DNA from: CAVAWX01 sp963592385
GTDB lineage: Bacteria; Actinomycetota; Coriobacteriia; Coriobacteriales; QAMH01
Assembly (NCBI GenBank): GCA_963592385.1
Contig: CAVAWX010000010.1
Coordinates: forward strand, 1-32,483
DNA length: 32,483 bases
Reading direction: 5' to 3'
Below are positions 25,739 through 32,483 of this stretch, piece by piece. Position numbers and translations under genes: made by a program. The notes under the pieces were generated by a model that was not told the origin of the DNA, did not search any database, and saw only the letters and a program-made list of their open reading frames with translations. Each line of letters starts with the position of its first letter. The first letter of the stretch is position 1.

Positions 25739-26896
25739 ATGGCGCTGCGCGTCGAGAACATACGGCTGCACGAGTTTCGCGGGTATGAGGATTTTTCGCT
25801 GGGCGATTTATCTAGTTTTATGATAATAAAAGGCCCGAACGCGGTCGGGAAGACGAACCTCGTCGAGGCGCTGCACCTGCTGACGACGGGGGAGTCGTTT
25901 CGCGCGGGGAAGTGGGGCGAGCTCGTGTCGTGGGGGCAGCCCGCCTGCAAGGTGGAGGCGACGTTTCGCGACGAGCCGCGCGAACTCGCGCACGCGGTGG
26001 TGGTCGAAGGCGAGCAGCATTCCTTTTTCGTGAACGGGAAGAAGAAGCGCTCGTCCGCGTTTTCCGAGTCCACGGCAGCGGTGCTCTTCACTCCGGACGA
26101 TCTGCAGCTGGTGAAGGCGTCGAGCGCGTGCCGCCGCGCCGAGGTAGATGGGATTGGCAAGCAGCTTTCGAGACCTTATGGGAAGTTGTTGAAGGATTAC
26201 AGGAAGTGCCTGAAGCAGCGCAACGCGCTCCTCAAAGAGGACGGCGTGCCCGCGTACGTGATGCAGTCGTGGGACGAATCCCTCATCGCCGCAGGTGCGC
26301 ACCTTTGCGCGAAACGTCAGGCGCTTTTCGCGCGCCTCGCTGGGGAAATGGAGAGGGTCTACGGGGAGATATCGCCAGGCGAGGTCCTGGCGGCGCGCTA
26401 CATTCCCTCTTGGGAGAGGTTCGACGAGGCCGGGGCGCAGTTGGGGGATCCTGTCGCGCCTGCGGAAGGGGAGGGGCCTTCGGATGCGGAGGCCATCACA
26501 GAAGAGCTCGGCGCGCTTGCCCGGCGCGTGGGCGATGCCGAGCGCCGCCGCCACACGACGCTTTTCGGCCCGCACAAAGACGAGATCGCCTTTTTCATCA
26601 ACGGCAAGAACGCGCGGCTCTTCGCCAGCCAAGGCCAGCAGCGCAGCATCGTCTTGGCGGAGAAGATCGCCGCGTTGCAGGCGATGGAGGAGATTTCCGG
26701 GCGCAAGCCGTTTTTACTCCTCGACGACGTGATGTCGGAGCTGGATGAGACGCGCCGCAGCTGCCTCGCCTCGTTTTTCAGCAGCTGCGCGCAGACCTTC
26801 GTCACCACCACGAACCTCGGGTATTTCACCGACGAGGTGCTGGACGCGGCGCGCATCGTCGAGCTGCCCATGGAGGGAACGCGGCATATATACTGA
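25739..26896 (+). CDS. recF: DNA replication and repair protein RecF
   Basis: This 385-residue SMC-like ATPase loads RecA at gaps. Walker A is GPNAVGKTNLVEAL (Ala replaces the usual Gly at the fourth position of GxNGxGKTN). The signature SQGQQRSIVLAEK and Walker B PFLLLDDVMSELDE are intact. KQRNALLKEDGVP and WDESLIAAGAHL are RecF blocks. The ATG is 13 bp after dnaN; no strong ribosome site is seen, so coupling to dnaN is likely. The length is normal. Confidence 0.95.
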   Translation: MALRVENIRLHEFRGYEDFSLGDLSSFMIIKGPNAVGKTNLVEALHLLTTGESFRAGKWGELVSWGQPACKVEATFRDEPRELAHAVVVEGEQHSFFVNGKKKRSSAFSESTAAVLFTPDDLQLVKASSACRRAEVDGIGKQLSRPYGKLLKDYRKCLKQRNALLKEDGVPAYVMQSWDESLIAAGAHLCAKRQALFARLAGEMERVYGEISPGEVLAARYIPSWERFDEAGAQLGDPVAPAEGEGPSDAEAITEELGALARRVGDAERRRHTTLFGPHKDEIAFFINGKNARLFASQGQQRSIVLAEKIAALQAMEEISGRKPFLLLDDVMSELDETRRSCLASFFSSCAQTFVTTTNLGYFTDEVLDAARIVELPMEGTRHIY

Positions 26897-27060
26897 CCGG
26901 GTGAAGTGGACGCGCGGGGCGGACGCGTGGCACACGCGCGTGAAGTCGGATGCGCGAAATGGACGTGTGCGGTCGGGCGTATGCGTGAAATGTTGCGGAT
27001 GCGCGGCGCGGTCGTTCACGATGCGTCGCAGTGCAGCGAAAACGGCGAGAGGGGGTGTGC
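26897..27060. repeat. recF-DUF721 spacer with degenerate GTGAA repeats
   Basis: This 164-bp GC-rich spacer has three imperfect units beginning GTGAAGTGGACGCGCG (26901), GTGAAGTCGGATGCGCG (26940) and GTGAAATGTTGCGGATGCGCG (26985), 39 and 45 bp apart. It has no stop-free conserved frame that would make it a gene. Confidence 0.5.
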
Positions 27061-27744
27061 ATGAAACGCGGATTTTCCGGCGTCGTCAACATCGGCGACG
27101 AGGTGCAGCAGCTTGCGCGCGCCATGGAGAAAAACGATCCGGACATCGCCGCGAGCGCGCGCGTGCAACTCGCGTGGCGAAACGCGGTCGACGAGAAGAC
27201 CCTGCAGCACACCGTCGCCGTCTTCGCCGTGCCGGGCAGCGCCGCCGCCGAGGTGCTGGTCTACGTCGACTCGTCCATACGCGCCGCCGACATGAACATG
27301 CAGTCGGAGCGCTTCCGCATGCACCTGAACATCGCCCTGGCCGAGCTGCGCGAACAGGAGGACGGGGAGTTTCTCGCGGCCGACGACGACGCCCTTTTCA
27401 CCATGCGTGAAAACGTCGAGGTGGTGAAGAAAATCAAGTTCATCGTCTCGAAGAAGGCGTACGCGCCGCAGAAGAGGCGGCAAAGCACCGCGGAGCTGCT
27501 CGCCGCCGAAGACGAGGCCGCCCGCCCGCGAAAGGTGGACGTGTCGGACGCGACCCGCGAGGAGCTGTGCCGCGCCGCCGCCGACATCGACGACGAGCGC
27601 CTGCGCCGCGTGGTGTTGGAGGCCGCGCAGTCGAATCTTTCCCGCGCCGACGACGCTGCCGACGAAACGCCCGCCGCCTCCTCCGGTGGCGAAATCACGC
27701 GAGGCAATGAGAAAGCGCCAGAGCGCTTCTCCACGCAAATCTGA
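27061..27744 (+). CDS. DUF721/DciA-like protein
   Basis: This 227-residue protein sits between recF and gyrB, the usual place of DUF721 genes in actinobacteria. The segment from IGDEVQQLARAM to HLNIALAELREQ, including RVQLAWRNAVDEKTLQHT, an EVLVYVDSSIRAADM strand pattern and FRMHLNIALAE, resembles the DUF721 core. DciA proteins of this family load or assist the replicative helicase in bacteria that lack DnaC; the role here is inferred. The C-terminal 90 residues are charged and Ala-rich without a recognisable domain. ATG 27061 follows GAGAGGGGG; a GTG at 27031 is less likely. Confidence 0.78.
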   Translation: MKRGFSGVVNIGDEVQQLARAMEKNDPDIAASARVQLAWRNAVDEKTLQHTVAVFAVPGSAAAEVLVYVDSSIRAADMNMQSERFRMHLNIALAELREQEDGEFLAADDDALFTMRENVEVVKKIKFIVSKKAYAPQKRRQSTAELLAAEDEAARPRKVDVSDATREELCRAAADIDDERLRRVVLEAAQSNLSRADDAADETPAASSGGEITRGNEKAPERFSTQI

Positions 27745-27803
27745 ATTTTTCTTCACACCACGTGGGAAAACCCTCTTATCTCAAAAATTAATAAGCTATC
27801 TGC

Positions 27804-27832
27804 CCACAAAATCTTGTGGTTTCAAATACAAT
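27804..27832 (+). promoter_or_regulatory. Possible gyrB promoter with overlapping palindrome
   Basis: CCACAAAATCTTGTGG (27804-27819) is a perfect 6-bp inverted repeat with a 4-nt loop. TACAAT (27827-27832) is a good -10; a -35 at 17-bp spacing would fall on the left arm (CCACAA). So a regulator binding the palindrome would block the promoter. The surrounding 163-bp spacer is AT-rich, in contrast to its flanks. Confidence 0.4.
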
Positions 27833-27925
27833 GGCGGACATATGTTGTGATGTTCACGGCCGGCCCGTGTCGTACCTTCGTGCGGCAAAATCGGCGGCCG
27901 CGAGACGATGCTGACGGAGGGTGTT

Positions 27926-29863
27926 TTGGCACAAAAACCATCTTCTTATTCTGGAAAAGACATTCAGGTACTCGAGGGGCTCGAGGCCGTACGCAAGCGG
28001 CCGGGCATGTACATAGGTTCGACCGGCCCCAAGGGCCTGCACCATCTGGTCTACGAGGTCGTGGACAACTCGGTCGACGAGGCGCTCGCCGGCTACTGCA
28101 CGAAGGTGGACATCACCATCAACCCCGACGGGTCGGTCACGGTGGTGGACAACGGCCGCGGCATCCCCGTGGACAAGCACCCGAAGATGAAGATTCCGAC
28201 GCTCGAGGTCGTCTTGACCATCCTGCACGCCGGCGGCAAGTTCGGCGGCGACGGCTACAAGGTCTCCGGCGGCCTGCACGGCGTGGGCGTGTCGGTGGTG
28301 AACGCCCTGTCCACGAAGGTCATCGCCGAGGTCCGCCGCGACGGCGCCGTCTACGAGATGCAGTTCGCGCAGGGCAAGACCACGCAGAAGATGAAGAAGA
28401 CGGGCACGTCCAAGTCGACGGGCACGTCCATCACCTTCTGGGCCGACCCCGAGATCTTCGAGACCACCGAGTACGACGACAGCGTGCTGCTCACGCACTT
28501 CCGCGAGACGGCATTTCTGAACAAGGGCCTGAAGATTCACTTCACCGACAAGCGCGAGGGCAAAGACGTCGACGAGACCTTCCAGTACATGGGCGGCATC
28601 GTCGATTTCATCAAATACCTCAACGAGAACAAGACCTCCGTCAGCGGCGCGAAGCCCATCGACTTCGAGGCCGAAAGCGAGGCCGGCCAGGTCGAGGTGG
28701 CCATGCAGTGGACCGAGGCCTACAACGAGACGGTCCTTTCCTTTGCCAACAACATCCACACCGCCGAGGGCGGCACGCACCTCGAGGGCTTCCGCAACGC
28801 GCTCACCCGCACGGTCAACGACTACGCGCGCCGCCAGGGCATCCTGAAGGAAAAGGACGCGAACCTCACGGGCGAGGACGTGCGTGAAGGCCTGACCGCC
28901 GTGATCAGCGTGCGTCTGCACGAGCCGCAGTTCGAGGGCCAGACCAAGACGAAGCTGGGCAACACCGAGATTCGCGGCCTGGTGCAAGGCGCCGTGATGA
29001 AGGGGCTGGCCGAGTGGATGGAGGAGCATCCCAACCCGGCCAAGACCGTGGTGAAGAAGGCGGTCGGCGCGGCCAAGGCGCGCGAGGCGGCCAAGAAGGC
29101 GCGCGACACGACGCGGCGCAAGAGCGTGTTCGAGGGCGCGGGCATGCCGGGCAAGCTGGCCGACTGCTCGGTGAAAGACCCGGCGCTGACCGAACTCTAC
29201 ATCGTCGAGGGCGATTCCGCAGGCGGCTCGGCCAAACAGGCGCGCGAGCGCAGCTACCAGGCCATCCTTCCCCTGCGCGGCAAGATTTTGAACGTCGAGC
29301 GCGCCGGCCAGAGCCGCGCCCTGAATTCCGAGACCATCACCTCGCTCATCACCGCCATCGGTACCGGCGTCGGCGAGGAGTTCGACGCTGACAAGGCGCG
29401 CTACCACCGCATCATCATCATGACCGATGCCGACGTGGACGGCGCGCACATCGCCATCCTGCTGATGACGTTCTTCTTCCGCTTCATGCCGGAGCTGATC
29501 GCGCGCGGCTACATCTACATCGCGTGCCCGCCGCTCTACGGCCTGAAGAAGAAGAACTCGCGCACGGGCAAGGTGCTGCAGTACCTCTACAACGACGCGG
29601 CGCTCGCGGAGTGCATGGCCGGCATCGACGACCCGTCCAAATACGACGTGCAGCGCTACAAGGGCCTGGGCGAGATGGACCCCGAGCAGCTGTGGGAGAC
29701 GACCATGGATCCCGACCAGCGCACCTTGCGCCAGATCACCTATCAGGACGCCGGAGAGGTGGACAAGGTGGTCTCGGACCTTATGGGAAACGATGTCGAG
29801 ACGAGGCGCCTGTTCATCCAAGAACACGCCAAAGAGCTCGACGAGAAATTCTTGGACGTGTAG
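27926..29863 (+). CDS. gyrB: DNA gyrase subunit B
   Basis: GyrB is the ATPase subunit of gyrase, which introduces negative supercoils. GHKL ATPase: EVVDNSVDEALAGY, DNGRGIPVDKHP, KVSGGLHGVGVSVVNALS; transducer lysine region QTKTKLGN. TOPRIM: EGDSAGGSAKQARER (about 427) and MTDADVDGAHI (about 500), then YKGLGEMDPEQLWETTMDP near the end. I prefer TTG 27926 (645 residues), which has GGAGG 5 nt upstream; ATG 27908 adds six residues (MLTEGV) with no ribosome site. It ends 19 bp before gyrA. The length is typical of Gram-positive GyrB. Confidence 0.96.
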   Translation: MAQKPSSYSGKDIQVLEGLEAVRKRPGMYIGSTGPKGLHHLVYEVVDNSVDEALAGYCTKVDITINPDGSVTVVDNGRGIPVDKHPKMKIPTLEVVLTILHAGGKFGGDGYKVSGGLHGVGVSVVNALSTKVIAEVRRDGAVYEMQFAQGKTTQKMKKTGTSKSTGTSITFWADPEIFETTEYDDSVLLTHFRETAFLNKGLKIHFTDKREGKDVDETFQYMGGIVDFIKYLNENKTSVSGAKPIDFEAESEAGQVEVAMQWTEAYNETVLSFANNIHTAEGGTHLEGFRNALTRTVNDYARRQGILKEKDANLTGEDVREGLTAVISVRLHEPQFEGQTKTKLGNTEIRGLVQGAVMKGLAEWMEEHPNPAKTVVKKAVGAAKAREAAKKARDTTRRKSVFEGAGMPGKLADCSVKDPALTELYIVEGDSAGGSAKQARERSYQAILPLRGKILNVERAGQSRALNSETITSLITAIGTGVGEEFDADKARYHRIIIMTDADVDGAHIAILLMTFFFRFMPELIARGYIYIACPPLYGLKKKNSRTGKVLQYLYNDAALAECMAGIDDPSKYDVQRYKGLGEMDPEQLWETTMDPDQRTLRQITYQDAGEVDKVVSDLMGNDVETRRLFIQEHAKELDEKFLDV

Positions 29864-29882
29864 AGGAGAGGAGGGATAGCAC

Positions 29883-32483
<2,601 letters not shown>

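Overview
This window is the replication-origin region of a high-GC bacterium. The best fit is an anaerobic actinobacterium of the class Coriobacteriia (Eggerthella/Slackia-like). That placement is an inference from five things: high GC, a four-subunit pyruvate:ferredoxin oxidoreductase, very large surface proteins with cell-wall-binding type 2 repeats and YDG-type repeats, the conserved order rpmH-rnpA-yidD-yidC-jag-rsmG-parA-parB beside dnaA-dnaN-recF-gyrB-gyrA, and a GyrA quinolone site resembling that of other actinobacteria. No sequence search was possible.

Layout, left to right. Positions 1-1552 (minus) hold the 5' part of a secreted cell-wall-binding protein gene, interrupted by an in-frame TAG just after the signal peptide. 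A 614-bp spacer (1553-2166) carries mosaic hairpin repeats, including two 122-bp tandem units. Positions 2167-5203 (minus) are the operon porC-porD-porA-porB. Positions 5507-13869 (minus) encode a giant surface protein (about 2,780 residues plus an assembly gap). It has a signal peptide, CWB2 repeats, about 23 YDG-like repeats, an InlB/Flg_new-like module and a DUF6273-like C-terminus. Then come ddl (minus) and rlmN (plus, also with an assembly gap). The parB-parA pair follows, with four perfect parS sites, and then the operon rpmH-rnpA-yidD-yidC-jag-rsmG (all minus).

The oriC-like spacer lies at about 21.56-21.97 kb. It is AT-rich and packed with TTTTCCACA-type DnaA boxes. To its right all genes are on the plus strand: an unfamiliar GHKL-ATPase/winged-helix protein, dnaA, dnaN, recF, a DUF721/DciA-like gene, gyrB and a gyrA that runs off the window. 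Apart from rlmN, every gene points away from the origin, which fits bidirectional replication from this spacer.

The genes form a replication-initiation and segregation module (DnaA, clamp, RecF, DciA-like helicase-loading candidate, gyrase, ParABS) next to a ribosome/RNA/membrane-insertion operon. On the left side are central anaerobic pyruvate metabolism, cell-wall synthesis and surface proteins. The most interesting unexplained item is the two-domain GHKL ATPase plus DNA-binding protein between the origin and dnaA, 13 bp upstream of dnaA. It is a candidate regulator of replication initiation or of dnaA expression.
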